From: Bradyrhizobium manausense
GTDB taxonomy: Bacteria; Pseudomonadota; Alphaproteobacteria; Rhizobiales; Xanthobacteraceae
DNA length: 64,000 nt
Direction: 5' to 3'
NCBI RefSeq assembly: GCF_018131105.1
Contig: NZ_JAFCJI010000001.1
Span: forward strand, 2,542,001-2,606,000
Program-made: the position numbers and the translations under genes
In this document: positions 8,824 to 17,781 of the stretch, one piece after another
Numbering within the stretch: the stretch's first letter is position 1
Layout of the letters: each line of letters begins with the position of its first letter
The notes under the pieces: generated by a model
What the model was told of the DNA's origin: nothing
Seen by the model: the letters and a program-made list of their open reading frames with translations, nothing else
The model's database searches: none

Positions 8824-9645
8824 CTAGTCACGCTTGCCGTCGAGCCTGAACACCATCTGGGTCGGGCGCACGAAGCGCAGCGCGACCAGGAGTACTGACA
8901 GCACGGTGCACATGTAGATCACCGCCATGGCGTCGATCGAATAGACCGGGCGGACGCCGCCGGCGAAGACGTTGTAGTACAGCGCAACGACGAGGGTCTG
9001 CGAGCCGCCCCCGGCAAGCAGGAACGCCAGCTCGAAATTCGAGATCGTGTTCACGAGAACCAGCAAGCCTGCCGTGAGAATGCCCGGCAGCATCAGCGGC
9101 AACAGGATACGGCGAAATATCTGCAGGCGGCTGGCGCCAAGCATCTGCGCCGACCATTCCAGATTGAGGCTGATCTGCTCGAAGAACGGCAGCAGGATGA
9201 ACACAGCCAGCGGCACCATGGGGACGAGCACGGCGAGAACGACACCGAGCACTGTCCCGCCGACCCCGAAACCATAGAGGGTTGTGGCAAGCGGAATGCC
9301 ATAGGTCATCTGGGGGATGAGCAGCGGCAGGAAGTACAGCAGCAGCAGGACCGGCTTGGCGTTGAAATTCCGCCGCGCCAGCACATAGGCCGCCGGAAAG
9401 CCGATCGCGAGCGCGATGAGTACCACCGCCATCGCGATGAACAAGGTGATGAAGAGGACGTGAGGCAGCTCGAACTCTCGCCAGGCATAAGCGAACCAGT
9501 CCGTCGTGAAGGCCGGCGGCAACGGCTTGCCGAACCAGCGCTTGGCGAACGAGCTCACCACGACATGCGTCACGATCCCGAGCAGGTTGAGGATGAACCC
9601 GAGCAGGAACAGATAGATTGCCAGTCTCCACATCCGTCCGCGCAT
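8824..9645 (-). CDS. ABC transporter permease, PotC type
   Basis: A 273-residue inner-membrane protein with six predicted helices and the EAA-type loop (SAQMLGASRLQIFRRILLP) of importers in the polyamine/iron/thiamine group. The N-terminal helix is followed by a periplasmic segment before the core, as in PotC-like permeases. It is the last gene of a minus-strand operon; its ATG at 9645 is 10 bases after the stop of the other permease. The substrate is unknown. Confidence 0.87.
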   Translation of the reverse strand: MRGRMWRLAIYLFLLGFILNLLGIVTHVVVSSFAKRWFGKPLPPAFTTDWFAYAWREFELPHVLFITLFIAMAVVLIALAIGFPAAYVLARRNFNAKPVLLLLYFLPLLIPQMTYGIPLATTLYGFGVGGTVLGVVLAVLVPMVPLAVFILLPFFEQISLNLEWSAQMLGASRLQIFRRILLPLMLPGILTAGLLVLVNTISNFELAFLLAGGGSQTLVVALYYNVFAGGVRPVYSIDAMAVIYMCTVLSVLLVALRFVRPTQMVFRLDGKRD

Positions 9646-9655
9646 TGGCTTCCCC

Positions 9656-10555
9656 TCAGCGTTTGCCGACGCCCATGGTCGTGGCGATGGTCATGCGGCG
9701 ACGCACCAGCACGATCAGCACCAGCGCCGCGAGCTGGCAAAGCCCCATGATGACCGCGATCGCGGATGCATAGGACATGTCGTATTGCTCGAATGCCTGC
9801 TGATAGGCCGCGATCGAAATCGTCCGCGTCGAGCCGGCCGGCTGGCCCACCATCACCGCGGACGGAAACACGGCGAAGCTCATCACGAAGACCAGTGCGA
9901 ACGCGATGATCAGGCCGGGCGCGATCAATGGAAACATGACGCGCCGGAAGATCGTCCAGGGGCCCGCCCCCAGCATGCGGGCGGAGCTTTCCAGGCTCGG
10001 GTCGATGCCGGAGATGTAGCCGAGCAACATCAGGAAGCAGAACGGAAAGTTCTGCATGAACAGCGAGAAGGTGACGCCGATGGAATTATGCGTCAGCTCG
10101 AGCGGGTTCTCAATCAGCCCGGCGGCGATCAGCAACTGGTTGAGCCAACCGTTATGGCCATAGAAGCCCAGAATTCCTTCCGACAGGAAAACGACGCCGA
10201 GCGAGATCGGCAGCACCAGGATCGTCGTGATCGTGCGCTCGAACCAGATGCCGCGCCGCATGCCGTAGGCGAGAAACAGCGCCACCAGCACCACCGCAAC
10301 CGTCGTCGGCAAGGCCAGCATGAAGGTGGTCTTGATCGTGCTATATTGATAGGCGTCGCTGAAGAAGGCGACATAGTTCGCGAATATCCCCGCTCCTGGC
10401 TTCTTCGGCTGCAAGCTGATGTAGATACCGTACAGGAACGGGTAGACGAACATCGCGAGCACATAAAGCAGCGACGGCGCGAGACACAGGATCGCGACGA
10501 GGTCGAGTTCGCTGCGAGAGTCGGAGCGGATGCGAGCCACGATCTGCCCTCTCAC
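9656..10555 (-). CDS. ABC transporter permease, PotB type
   Basis: A 299-residue permease with a hydrophilic N-terminus of about 18 residues, six helices and the EAA loop SARMLGAGPWTIFRRVMFP. The start is a GTG at 10555 whose first bases overlap the TGA of the upstream ATPase gene (GTGA), a typical coupling arrangement. It pairs with the permease downstream to form the channel. Confidence 0.87.
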   Translation of the reverse strand: MRGQIVARIRSDSRSELDLVAILCLAPSLLYVLAMFVYPFLYGIYISLQPKKPGAGIFANYVAFFSDAYQYSTIKTTFMLALPTTVAVVLVALFLAYGMRRGIWFERTITTILVLPISLGVVFLSEGILGFYGHNGWLNQLLIAAGLIENPLELTHNSIGVTFSLFMQNFPFCFLMLLGYISGIDPSLESSARMLGAGPWTIFRRVMFPLIAPGLIIAFALVFVMSFAVFPSAVMVGQPAGSTRTISIAAYQQAFEQYDMSYASAIAVIMGLCQLAALVLIVLVRRRMTIATTMGVGKR

Positions 10556-11616
10556 TCGCGCCGCAACAGGACGAACTTGTCCGCCGGCAGGGTCAGATCC
10601 AGCGTCTCGCCCAATGTGAGCTTCTCAAGCGAGCGGATCCAGAGCCGCGCACCACCCTCGAGCGAGATCTCGGCCTCCTGCTCGCGCCCAAGATATTCGA
10701 CCAGTTCGACCTTGCCGCGCATCGCATTGGCGCCATCGGCGGCCTTGCCGAGACGCACATCCTCAGGGCGGATTGCGAGGACAGCCTGCTCGCCCGGGCG
10801 AAAGCCGTCCCTCGCCCTGGCACTCAGGATCTGTCCCCTGAAACCAGCCTCGATCGTGCCGCCCGCTTCGATGCCGAGCGTGACATCGAGGAAATTTCGA
10901 ACGCCCATGAAATCGGCGACGAAGACGTTGTTGGGCGTGTCATGGATCTGTTGCGGCGTGCCGACCTGCATCAGCACGCCCTCACGCAGCACGACGATGC
11001 GGTCGGAGAGCGACAGCGCCTCGGCCTGATCGTGGGTGACGTAGATGGACGTCAAGCCGAGCCGCGCGTGGAGCTGCTTGATCTCGGCGCGCATCTCGAC
11101 GCGCAGCTTGGCGTCGAGATTGGACAGCGGCTCGTCGAACAGCATCAAGCGGGGATGCAGCACGAGAGCGCGCGCGATGGCGACGCGTTGCTGCTGTCCT
11201 CCGGAGAGCTGGCCGGGATAGCGGTCTTCATAGCCGGCAAGGCGCACCAGGCCGAGCATTTCCTGGACACGCTGCGCGATTTCCGCGGACGGGCGCTTCT
11301 GCAGCGAGAGGCCGAAGGCGACATTGCCGAAGACGGTCAAATGCGGGAACAGCGCATAGTTCTGGAACACCATGCCGAAGCCCCGCCTCTCCGCCGGCAC
11401 GTCGTCAATTCGCCGCCCGTTCAGGTGAATCTCGCCGTCGCTCGGCGGCACAAGACCCGCGATGATGCCGAGCGCCGTAGACTTCCCGCACCCGCTCGGC
11501 CCCAGGAAGGTGACGAATTCACCGCCGACGATCTCGAGCGGAAAATGGTCGAGCACGACCTTGCCGCCGTAGCGCTTCGTGATCGACATCTGCAGATTGT
11601 CAATGGAATCGGCCAT
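10552..11616 (-). CDS. ABC transporter ATPase, PotA/FbpC type
   Basis: A 354-residue importer ATPase. Walker A (GPSGCGKST) is at 39-47, the Q-loop is near 85, the signature LSGGQQQR is at 137-144 and Walker B (LMLFDEP) follows at about 157-163. A C-terminal TOBE-like regulatory domain follows from about residue 240. The ATG at 11616 is preceded by GGCGGA, so I prefer it to a GTG five codons upstream. It energises the two permeases encoded downstream. The ATPase could in principle also serve the ATPase-less importer at 5.2-8.4 kb, but that one is of the MalK-using type. Confidence 0.92.
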   Translation of the reverse strand: MADSIDNLQMSITKRYGGKVVLDHFPLEIVGGEFVTFLGPSGCGKSTALGIIAGLVPPSDGEIHLNGRRIDDVPAERRGFGMVFQNYALFPHLTVFGNVAFGLSLQKRPSAEIAQRVQEMLGLVRLAGYEDRYPGQLSGGQQQRVAIARALVLHPRLMLFDEPLSNLDAKLRVEMRAEIKQLHARLGLTSIYVTHDQAEALSLSDRIVVLREGVLMQVGTPQQIHDTPNNVFVADFMGVRNFLDVTLGIEAGGTIEAGFRGQILSARARDGFRPGEQAVLAIRPEDVRLGKAADGANAMRGKVELVEYLGREQEAEISLEGGARLWIRSLEKLTLGETLDLTLPADKFVLLRRE

Positions 11617-11680
11617 GCTTCCGCCCCGCACGCGCGCGCGAGGGCCGCTTCAGCGAGCCCTCGCGTCCTGATCTTTGTTG

Positions 11681-12823
11681 TTATTGCTTCTTGACCTGGT
11701 CGGCGCCGATCTCACGGTCCCACCGTTCCATCGCGTAGCTCAGCTCGGTCACGCCCAACGGAGGGGATACCTTCCACTTGGTCCCGATCTGATCGTATTC
11801 AGGACGCCAGAACTCCTTCACCTCGTCCTGGATCTCCTTGGGCGCCGATGCCAGCGACGCGGCCTTCACGACCGGGCCGATGAAGGCCTTCCAGGTCAGC
11901 GCCTGCTGGTCCGGCTTCCACATGAACTTCATGAGGTCGACGATGACGTCGACCTGCTCCTGAGGCACTCCCTTCGGGATGCACCAATAGTGGCCATCGA
12001 CCACGAACGTGGTGTTCTCCAGAATGGCGATCTTGGACTCCGGCGGAATCACGCTCTGCGCGCGGGGCTTCATGTCCCACTCCATGATCCCCGCGATCAT
12101 CCAACGCTGCCCCTGCGCGAACTCCTTCAGCGTGATCGCAGTGCCGGTCGGATAGTACTCCACCGACTTGCCGAGCTCCTTGAGGTAGTCCCAGCTCTTG
12201 TCCCAGCCCTTTTCCGGGTCGAGCGGCTTGGAATCCCCGAGCATGAAGGCAAAGCCCTGCAGGATCGCCCGGCCCGGTCCGCTGTTCGCCGGGCGCGCGT
12301 ACATGAACTTGCCCGGGTTCGCCTTCACCCACGCCTGCAACTCCTGCGCGGTCTTGGGCGGGTTCGGCACCTTCGCCGGATTGTAGATCAGCACCGGCCC
12401 TCCGGCATTGCCGACGGACGGAATGAGGACGCCTTTGCCCTCGTCGTAAAGCGCCTTGCCCGCGTCGGTGAGAGCGTCACGCGGAAAACTTTTCTGATAG
12501 TCGGGGATCGCGATAAGCTGGCCGTTCTGGGCCAACAGCGCGCCGCCATCCTGCCCGGTCAGCACCAGATTGATATCGAGTCGTCCGGCGTCCTGCTGCG
12601 CCTTGATCTTGGCCGGAAGCTCCGGCGCTGGCGCGCGCTGGATCTTGATCTCACCGACCTTGTCCGGATTGGCCTTCTTGTAGTTCTCAATGATGATTTG
12701 CGTGGAGGCGAGGTCGCCGCCGGTATCGATGATAGAAAGACTGATCGGAGCAGCAAGGGCTCCGCCACAAAACGCCGCTCCCATCAAGGCGGCGGCCGTC
12801 AAGGTCGCAGACCTGATCCTCAT
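11681..12823 (-). CDS. ABC transporter periplasmic substrate-binding protein, unknown ligand
   Basis: A 380-residue solute-binding protein with a signal peptide of about 24 residues (MRIRSATLTAAALMGAAFCG..., cut after ALA). The mature protein begins APISLSIIDTGGD and has the extended two-lobe composition of the PotD/YnjB-like group. The ATG at 12823 has GGAGG six bases upstream, which fits better than a GTG two codons earlier. It is the first gene of the operon and is divergent from a GntR-type regulator that probably controls it. The ligand could be a polyamine, amino-acid derivative or similar small cation; the sequence does not settle it. Confidence 0.85.
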   Translation of the reverse strand: MRIRSATLTAAALMGAAFCGGALAAPISLSIIDTGGDLASTQIIIENYKKANPDKVGEIKIQRAPAPELPAKIKAQQDAGRLDINLVLTGQDGGALLAQNGQLIAIPDYQKSFPRDALTDAGKALYDEGKGVLIPSVGNAGGPVLIYNPAKVPNPPKTAQELQAWVKANPGKFMYARPANSGPGRAILQGFAFMLGDSKPLDPEKGWDKSWDYLKELGKSVEYYPTGTAITLKEFAQGQRWMIAGIMEWDMKPRAQSVIPPESKIAILENTTFVVDGHYWCIPKGVPQEQVDVIVDLMKFMWKPDQQALTWKAFIGPVVKAASLASAPKEIQDEVKEFWRPEYDQIGTKWKVSPPLGVTELSYAMERWDREIGADQVKKQ

Positions 12824-13016
12824 TCTCACCTCCCACGCGCTTTATTTTTGGCGCAACTTGTTATTTATTTGTAAGGCGAGCATCAACGAAGTTCTTGCCG
12901 CTTGTCAAGCGGTCTGTTCTTCAGCCGCTTCGAGCTGCGGCCAAGCGCCTCGGCGCACGGATTGAGATGTTAAAAACTTGTTTGTATGCCCCACGCAAAA
13001 CCGGGCGGAGCTGGAC
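12824..13016. promoter_or_regulatory. Divergent control region between importer operon and GntR regulator
   Basis: This short, AT-richer gap separates the binding-protein gene from the regulator. It holds related segments, ACTTGTTATTTATTTGTAAG at 12855-12874 and AACTTGTTTGTATGCC at about 12975-12990, which share CTTGTT and TTGTA. They could be half-sites for the regulator. This is a visual match only. Confidence 0.3.
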
Positions 13017-13751
13017 TTGAAAAAGCCTGCGATGAAATCCGCGGAATTGCAGCTCTCCTCCTCGACGGGACGGTTGAGCGATCGCGTCTATGACCACGTG
13101 CTCGGTCATATCGCGATGGGCATCCTTCCTGTCGACTGCCGGCTGCCGCCCGAGAACGGCCTTGCCGAACTGCTCGACGTCTCGCGCCCCGTCGTTCGCG
13201 AAGCGCTGATGCGATTGCGCGATGACGGGCTGATCGCATCGCGCCAGGGAGCGGGCTGGTTCGTCACGCGGCGCCCGGCCGCCAATGCCTTCGACTTCGC
13301 GCCGGTCAGCAGCATCCCCGACATCCAGCGCTGCTTTGTGTTCCGGATGGCCGTCGAGGGCGATGCCGCCGCGTTGGCCGCGCGAAACCGCGACAAGCAA
13401 AGTCTCCGTCGTATCCAGCAGGTCCTGACGAAGCTCGATGCCATGGTTGCGCAGGGGCGCGAGGGCGGCCTCGGCGTCGAGGAGGATCTGCTCTTCCATC
13501 GCACGATCGCAGAGGCGAGCGGCAACCGCTTCTTCGTCGAAACGCTGATGTCGCTGAGGGAACAGATCGCCATCGGCGTCAATCTGAACCGCAACCTGTC
13601 GCTCATTCAACCGCGCGGCCGAATCCTGCGAGGCCAGCAGGAGCACCGCCGCGTTTTCGAAGCCGTCGAGGCCCAGGACGAAGAAGGCGCCCGTCGCGCG
13701 ATGCGCACGCATGTCGACAACGCACGAAAGAGAATCTTCGAGGGAGGCTGA
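13017..13751 (+). CDS. GntR-family transcriptional regulator, FadR subfamily
   Basis: About 244 residues. The N-terminal winged helix is visible from the SDRVYDHVLGHI segment through LPPENGLAELLDVSRPVVREALMRL, which matches the GntR helix-turn-helix. The C-terminal FCD effector domain contains the expected metal/ligand-binding Asp, Arg and His residues in EEDLLFHRTIAEASGN and the final QEHRRVFEAVEAQD and THVDNARKRI segments. I chose the TTG at 13017 because GGCGGAG lies six bases upstream; an ATG at 13032 is the alternative. Divergence from the ABC operon suggests it represses that operon and responds to its substrate or a metabolite of it. Confidence 0.88.
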   Translation: MKKPAMKSAELQLSSSTGRLSDRVYDHVLGHIAMGILPVDCRLPPENGLAELLDVSRPVVREALMRLRDDGLIASRQGAGWFVTRRPAANAFDFAPVSSIPDIQRCFVFRMAVEGDAAALAARNRDKQSLRRIQQVLTKLDAMVAQGREGGLGVEEDLLFHRTIAEASGNRFFVETLMSLREQIAIGVNLNRNLSLIQPRGRILRGQQEHRRVFEAVEAQDEEGARRAMRTHVDNARKRIFEGG

Positions 13752-14008
13752 TATCGCCGCTATCAGCGGCTCGAATGCGGGTCCAGCGTCCGCGTCAAAC
13801 ACCACGCGCTCACCCCGGACGTCGAAGGGTCCTCGCCGCCGTGGAGACCTTGGCGGCAGGCTACCGAAGTTCATCACGTGATGGGGGGCCCTCCGACCAT
13901 TAACCCCCCGTCCACCATCCGGCCCGGCCCGCCGCCGGTAACCATTTGAATTAACAGACCCTCAACGCACAGCCGACAAATCTAACGGTGTTTCTGGAGA
14001 TTTCCGCC

Positions 14009-14119
14009 GTGGATCTGTTGGTTTTCGAGTTCCTGGGATTGGCGCTGGTTGGCATGTGCCTGGTCGTGGTGGCAGTCCCCTGCGCCCGCAAATCCTCGCA
14101 CCGGATCCGCTACGAATAG
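14009..14119 (+). CDS. Possible 36-residue single-span membrane protein
   Basis: A GTG-started frame with GGAG nine bases upstream encodes 36 residues. A strongly hydrophobic stretch (FEFLGLALVGMCLVVVAVP) is followed by a basic tail (ARKSSHRIRYE). This is the layout of many small inner-membrane proteins. It lies in the 485-base gap 13752-14236, which otherwise holds only a weak GCCGCT/AGCGGC stem just after the regulator gene and a G-run/C-run pair near 13880-13912. Confidence 0.4.
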   Translation: MDLLVFEFLGLALVGMCLVVVAVPCARKSSHRIRYE

Positions 14120-14236
14120 GAATTCTGGCCGCTTCAGGCGATTCTAGTCCCAATGCAAGGCTCGAATTCGTTAAGAGCCCCTTGACATCACAGCGCTTTC
14201 GGCAGAACGGCTGATAGCAAGTGTCATGGGCCGTTC

Positions 14237-15385
14237 ATGGATTTGATTACCACCACCGCTGACCTCGCGGCTGCCTGCAGCCGGCTGGCCAAGCATCCCG
14301 TCATTACCGTCGATACCGAGTTCCTGCGCGAGACCACCTATTACCCGCTGTTGTGCGTGGTGCAGATGGCCAGCCCCGAGGAAGCGATCGTCATCGACAC
14401 CCTGGCCGAGGGCATCGACCTCAAGCCTTTCTTCGAATTGATGGCCAACGAGAGCGTGCTGAAGGTGTTCCACGCCGCGCGCCAGGACATCGAGATCATC
14501 TGGCATCAGGCCAATATCATCCCGCATCCGGTGTTCGACACCCAGGTCGCCGCCATGGTGCTCGGCTATGGCGACAGCATCGCCTATGACGCGCTGGTCG
14601 AGAAAGTCACCGGCCACCGGCCGGACAAGACCCACCGCTTCACCGACTGGTCGCGCCGGCCGCTGACGAAAGAGCAGATGCATTACGCGGTCTCCGACGT
14701 GACGCATCTGCGCGACGTCTTCGCCGCGCTCGACGCCGACCTGAAGAAGCGCCGCCGCAGCGAATGGGTCTCGATCGAGATGGAGGTCCTGACTTCGCCC
14801 AAGACCTACGACTTCCACCCCGAGCGCGCCTGGGAGCGGCTGAAGACACGGGTGCGCAAGCCGAAGGACCTCGCGGTGCTCATGGAGGTCGCGGCCTGGC
14901 GCGAGCAGGAAGCGCAGAGTCGTGACGTCCCGCGGGGGCGCGTGCTGCGCGATGAGGCCGTGAGCGACATCGCGACCCACGCCCCCAACACGATCGAGAA
15001 GCTTGCCCATCTGCGCTCGGTACCGAAGGGCTTTGAGAAGTCCAAATGGGGCTCGGACATCGTCGCCGCCGTCGAGCGCGGGCTGGCGCGGGATTTCGCC
15101 ACGCTGCCGAAGCTGGAGAAGCCGCGCAACAACAACAATGGCGCCGCGACCGTCGAACTGCTGAAGGTGCTGCTGCGCATGACCGCCGAGCGTCATGCCG
15201 TGGCGAGCAAGGTGATCGCAACCGTCGACGATCTCGAGGAGATCGCAGCCGACGACGAGGCCGACGTGCCGGCGCTCCGCGGCTGGCGCCGCGAGCTGTT
15301 CGGCGATGCCGCGCTGAAGCTGAAACGCGGCGAACTCGCGCTTGCGATCGAGAAGGGGCGCGTGGTCGGGGTTCAGCGGGCGTAG
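14237..15385 (+). CDS. rnd: Ribonuclease D
   Basis: A 382-residue 3'-5' exoribonuclease that trims tRNA and other RNA ends. The DEDDy catalytic residues are visible: Asp26 and Glu28 in DTEF, Asp84 in HAARQDIE, and Tyr150 with Asp154 in YAVSDVTH. An HRDC domain follows at about 205-290. The length matches the alphaproteobacterial form. The ATG at 14237 directly precedes the conserved N-terminus. Confidence 0.96.
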   Translation: MDLITTTADLAAACSRLAKHPVITVDTEFLRETTYYPLLCVVQMASPEEAIVIDTLAEGIDLKPFFELMANESVLKVFHAARQDIEIIWHQANIIPHPVFDTQVAAMVLGYGDSIAYDALVEKVTGHRPDKTHRFTDWSRRPLTKEQMHYAVSDVTHLRDVFAALDADLKKRRRSEWVSIEMEVLTSPKTYDFHPERAWERLKTRVRKPKDLAVLMEVAAWREQEAQSRDVPRGRVLRDEAVSDIATHAPNTIEKLAHLRSVPKGFEKSKWGSDIVAAVERGLARDFATLPKLEKPRNNNNGAATVELLKVLLRMTAERHAVASKVIATVDDLEEIAADDEADVPALRGWRRELFGDAALKLKRGELALAIEKGRVVGVQRA

Positions 15386-15407
15386 GACTCGCTGCCTGCC
15401 CTACCCC

Positions 15408-15490
15408 CATTGCGAGCGTAGCGAAGCAATCCAGTCCGTTTTCGCGGAGACAGTCTGGATTGCTTCGTCGCTTCGCTCCTCGCAATGACG
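15408..15490. repeat. Intergenic palindromic element, second family
   Basis: CATTGCGAGCGTAGCGAAGC (from 15408) recurs inverted at 15455-15490 with few mismatches, around a loop of about 20 bases. Nested GCGAAGCAATCC/GGATTGCTTCG arms add to the stem. Sequences of this form are, from memory, among the commonest intergenic repeats in Bradyrhizobium. It sits between the convergent ends of rnd and the aminotransferase gene and may act as a two-way terminator. Confidence 0.78.
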
Positions 15491-15500
15491 AGGAGAGCGC

Positions 15501-16883
15501 TTACGCCTGCGGCAGCTTCGCCACTTCCGGCTTCATGTCATCAAGCACGCCTGATATCGCGGCAATCAGTTCGTCGATCTGAGCCTTGGTGACGATCAGC
15601 GGCGGGCAGATGGCGATGGCATCGAGCATGTTGCGCGAGATCACGCCGCGTTCCTGGAGCATGCGGCTCGCCATGCCGCCGACGGCGCCGGGCGTCGCGG
15701 CTGCAGTCTTGCGGCCCTTGTCGAGCACCAGCTCGAGCGCGGCGATCATGCCGACGCCGCGAACCTCGCCGACCAGCGGATGGCTGGTGAGCTCGCGCAG
15801 CTTGCCCTGCATGTAGCCGCCGAGTTCGGCGGCATGCGCGACCAGACCGCGCTCCTCGATGATCTTGAGGTTTTCCAGTGCAATCGCCGAGCCGACCGGA
15901 TGGCCGCCTGCGGTGAAGCCATGCCCGAGCACGCCAATCTTGTTGCTCTCGTCCGCGATCGGCTCGAACATGCGCTCGTTCATGATGATGGCCGACAGCG
16001 GGAAATAGCTCGAGGTGATCTGCTTGGAGACCACCATCGCGTCGGGCTTGATGCCATAGGTCTCGCAGCCAAACATCTTCCCAGTGCGACCGAAGCCGCA
16101 GATCACCTCGTCGGCGACCAGCAGGATGTCGTACTTCTTCAGGACCTTCTGGATCTTGTCCCAATAGGTGGCCGGCGGCACGACAACGCCGCCCGCTCCC
16201 ATCACCGGCTCACCGAAGAAGGCCGCAATCGTGTCCGGGCCCTCCTTCTGGATCAACGCATCGAGCTCCTCGGCCCGACGCGTCGCAAACGCTTCCTCGC
16301 TCTCGCCCGGCGCGCCGTCCTTGTAAAAATGCGGTGAGCCCGTGTGCAGGATGTACGGCAGCGGCAAATCGAACGAACGGTGATTATTGGGCAGGCCGGT
16401 GAGGCTCGCAGATGCAATGGTGACGCCGTGATAGGCGCGCATTCGGCTGATGATCTTCTTGCGCTGGGGCTGGCCGAGCGCGTTCGAACGATAGGCGATC
16501 AGCTTGAGGACGGTGTCGTTCGCCTCCGAGCCGGAATTGGTGAAGAACACCTTGCTCATGGTGACAGGCGCGAGCGCGACCAGCTTCTCGGCGAGATCGA
16601 TCGAGGGTCCGTGCGATTTGGCCGAGAACGTGTGATAGAATGGCAGCGCCTGCATCTGCTTGTGCGCGGCCTCGACCAGCCGCTTCTCGTTGAACCCGAG
16701 CCCGACGCTCCACAGGCCCGCCATCGCCTCGAAATAGCGTTTGCCCGCCGCATCGAACACGTACGGCCCCTCGCCGCGCTCGATCACCAGCGGACCAGCC
16801 TGCTGATGGGCGCGCGCATTGGTGTAAGCGTGGAGCTGGTAGGCCACATCCCGGGCTTCTTGCGAATTGGGCAGCATGGACAT
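15501..16883 (-). CDS. Class III pyridoxal-phosphate aminotransferase
   Basis: A 460-residue fold-type I enzyme of the omega-aminotransferase group. NSGSEAND at 116-123 binds the cofactor phosphate, the ADEV segment at 257-260 holds Asp258 against the pyridine nitrogen, and Lys287 in VVSKQIT forms the Schiff base. It transfers amino groups from a terminal amine or omega-amino acid to pyruvate or another keto acid. Close relatives act on putrescine, beta-alanine or taurine, and the sequence does not choose among them. The start at 16883 is one of two ATGs three codons apart. It is a single-gene unit flanked by the palindromic repeat on its 3' side. Confidence 0.9.
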   Translation of the reverse strand: MSMLPNSQEARDVAYQLHAYTNARAHQQAGPLVIERGEGPYVFDAAGKRYFEAMAGLWSVGLGFNEKRLVEAAHKQMQALPFYHTFSAKSHGPSIDLAEKLVALAPVTMSKVFFTNSGSEANDTVLKLIAYRSNALGQPQRKKIISRMRAYHGVTIASASLTGLPNNHRSFDLPLPYILHTGSPHFYKDGAPGESEEAFATRRAEELDALIQKEGPDTIAAFFGEPVMGAGGVVVPPATYWDKIQKVLKKYDILLVADEVICGFGRTGKMFGCETYGIKPDAMVVSKQITSSYFPLSAIIMNERMFEPIADESNKIGVLGHGFTAGGHPVGSAIALENLKIIEERGLVAHAAELGGYMQGKLRELTSHPLVGEVRGVGMIAALELVLDKGRKTAAATPGAVGGMASRMLQERGVISRNMLDAIAICPPLIVTKAQIDELIAAISGVLDDMKPEVAKLPQA

Positions 16884-16995
16884 TTGCGGAATCCCTTACG
16901 TCACTTGGCTATTGCGACAGGGCAGAACTTGCAACGCCAATTCGTCGGCAGCAAGCGCTCAGCAGCGTTGCACAAAGCCGCACACGGCGCAGCGC

Positions 16996-17178
16996 TCAGG
17001 CCGCGCCGTCATCATTCCCGTCGTCGTCGGCTGCGGCCTCCCTCACCTCGACCAGAGCCATCGACAACAGATAGGCGGTCGTGGGCAGACCGGCCCGGCG
17101 CGCCGCCTCGACGGCACGCGACAGGTCGCTCGCCAGCTCCTTGAGCTCGTCCTCCCGCGACAATGTCCCCCCATCCAT
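16996..17178 (-). CDS. Small acidic protein, last gene of the GNAT operon
   Basis: A 60-residue protein. A helical, amphipathic first half (LSREDELKELASDLSRAVEAARRAG) and a conserved-looking segment (LPTTAYLLSMALVEV) precede an Asp-rich tail. There is no signal peptide. Its ATG lies 17 bases after the stop of the isochorismatase-like gene on the same strand, so it is probably cotranscribed. I do not recognise a family. Confidence 0.55.
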   Translation of the reverse strand: MDGGTLSREDELKELASDLSRAVEAARRAGLPTTAYLLSMALVEVREAAADDDGNDDGAA

Positions 17179-17195
17179 CCGCCGATCGCGTCGGC

Positions 17196-17756
17196 CTAGA
17201 CCGCGACGGCGCCGCTGGTTCTGATCAGTTCAGCGCTGGACTGGAGTGTAGCAAAATTGGCGATGACATTCACCACCGACTGCTTGTAGACGGCCGCCTC
17301 GCTTGTGTCCGGCTGCCGGCAGGCCACGGCATTGGTGACCACCTGATAGCGGTGGCTTCGATGAAATCCCTCGACGACGGTAGCCAGGATAGTCTCGTCG
17401 AGGGAAAAGCCGGTCAGCACGCAGCGCACATTGCGGATACTGGACATGTGGTCGGCGAACCGGGAGGAACTGTAGGCCGATGGCAACGCGTGCTCGAACA
17501 TCATCTCGCCCGGCCGGGGCTTGGCCTCGGCAATCCAATCGGTCAGCCTGGGTGACGGATTGAACCACGCCGCCTCCGCGATGCGTTTCAAATGCATTAC
17601 CGGCCAGCCATTGCTCCGCCACAACGCGAGCAGTTCCAGGCAGCGCTTGATTGCGGCGTCGCCGTCGAGAACGACGTGGCGGCGCCCTGGGATCAGATAT
17701 TCCACCTGGAGGTCCGCGCAGACCAGAACCAGCGGATCGTCGTGGGAGATCGGCAT
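17196..17756 (-). CDS. Isochorismatase-fold protein lacking the catalytic Lys and Cys
   Basis: A 186-residue protein with the overall layout of the cysteine-hydrolase (isochorismatase-like) family: VLVCADLQVEY at the N-terminus with Asp15 in the catalytic-Asp position, PGE at 82-84 and the GxxxxxxVxxT-like helix start at 116-126. By alignment by eye, the family's Lys is replaced by Glu88 (MMFEHA) and the nucleophilic Cys by Thr122 (GFSLDETILAT). It may therefore be a pseudoenzyme, a binding protein or use different chemistry. It lies 25 bases downstream of a GNAT gene. The short length and single domain are normal for the family. Confidence 0.8.
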   Translation of the reverse strand: MPISHDDPLVLVCADLQVEYLIPGRRHVVLDGDAAIKRCLELLALWRSNGWPVMHLKRIAEAAWFNPSPRLTDWIAEAKPRPGEMMFEHALPSAYSSSRFADHMSSIRNVRCVLTGFSLDETILATVVEGFHRSHRYQVVTNAVACRQPDTSEAAVYKQSVVNVIANFATLQSSAELIRTSGAVAV

Positions 17757-17781
17757 TATCTTGCGCAGAGCTGCACCCGTT

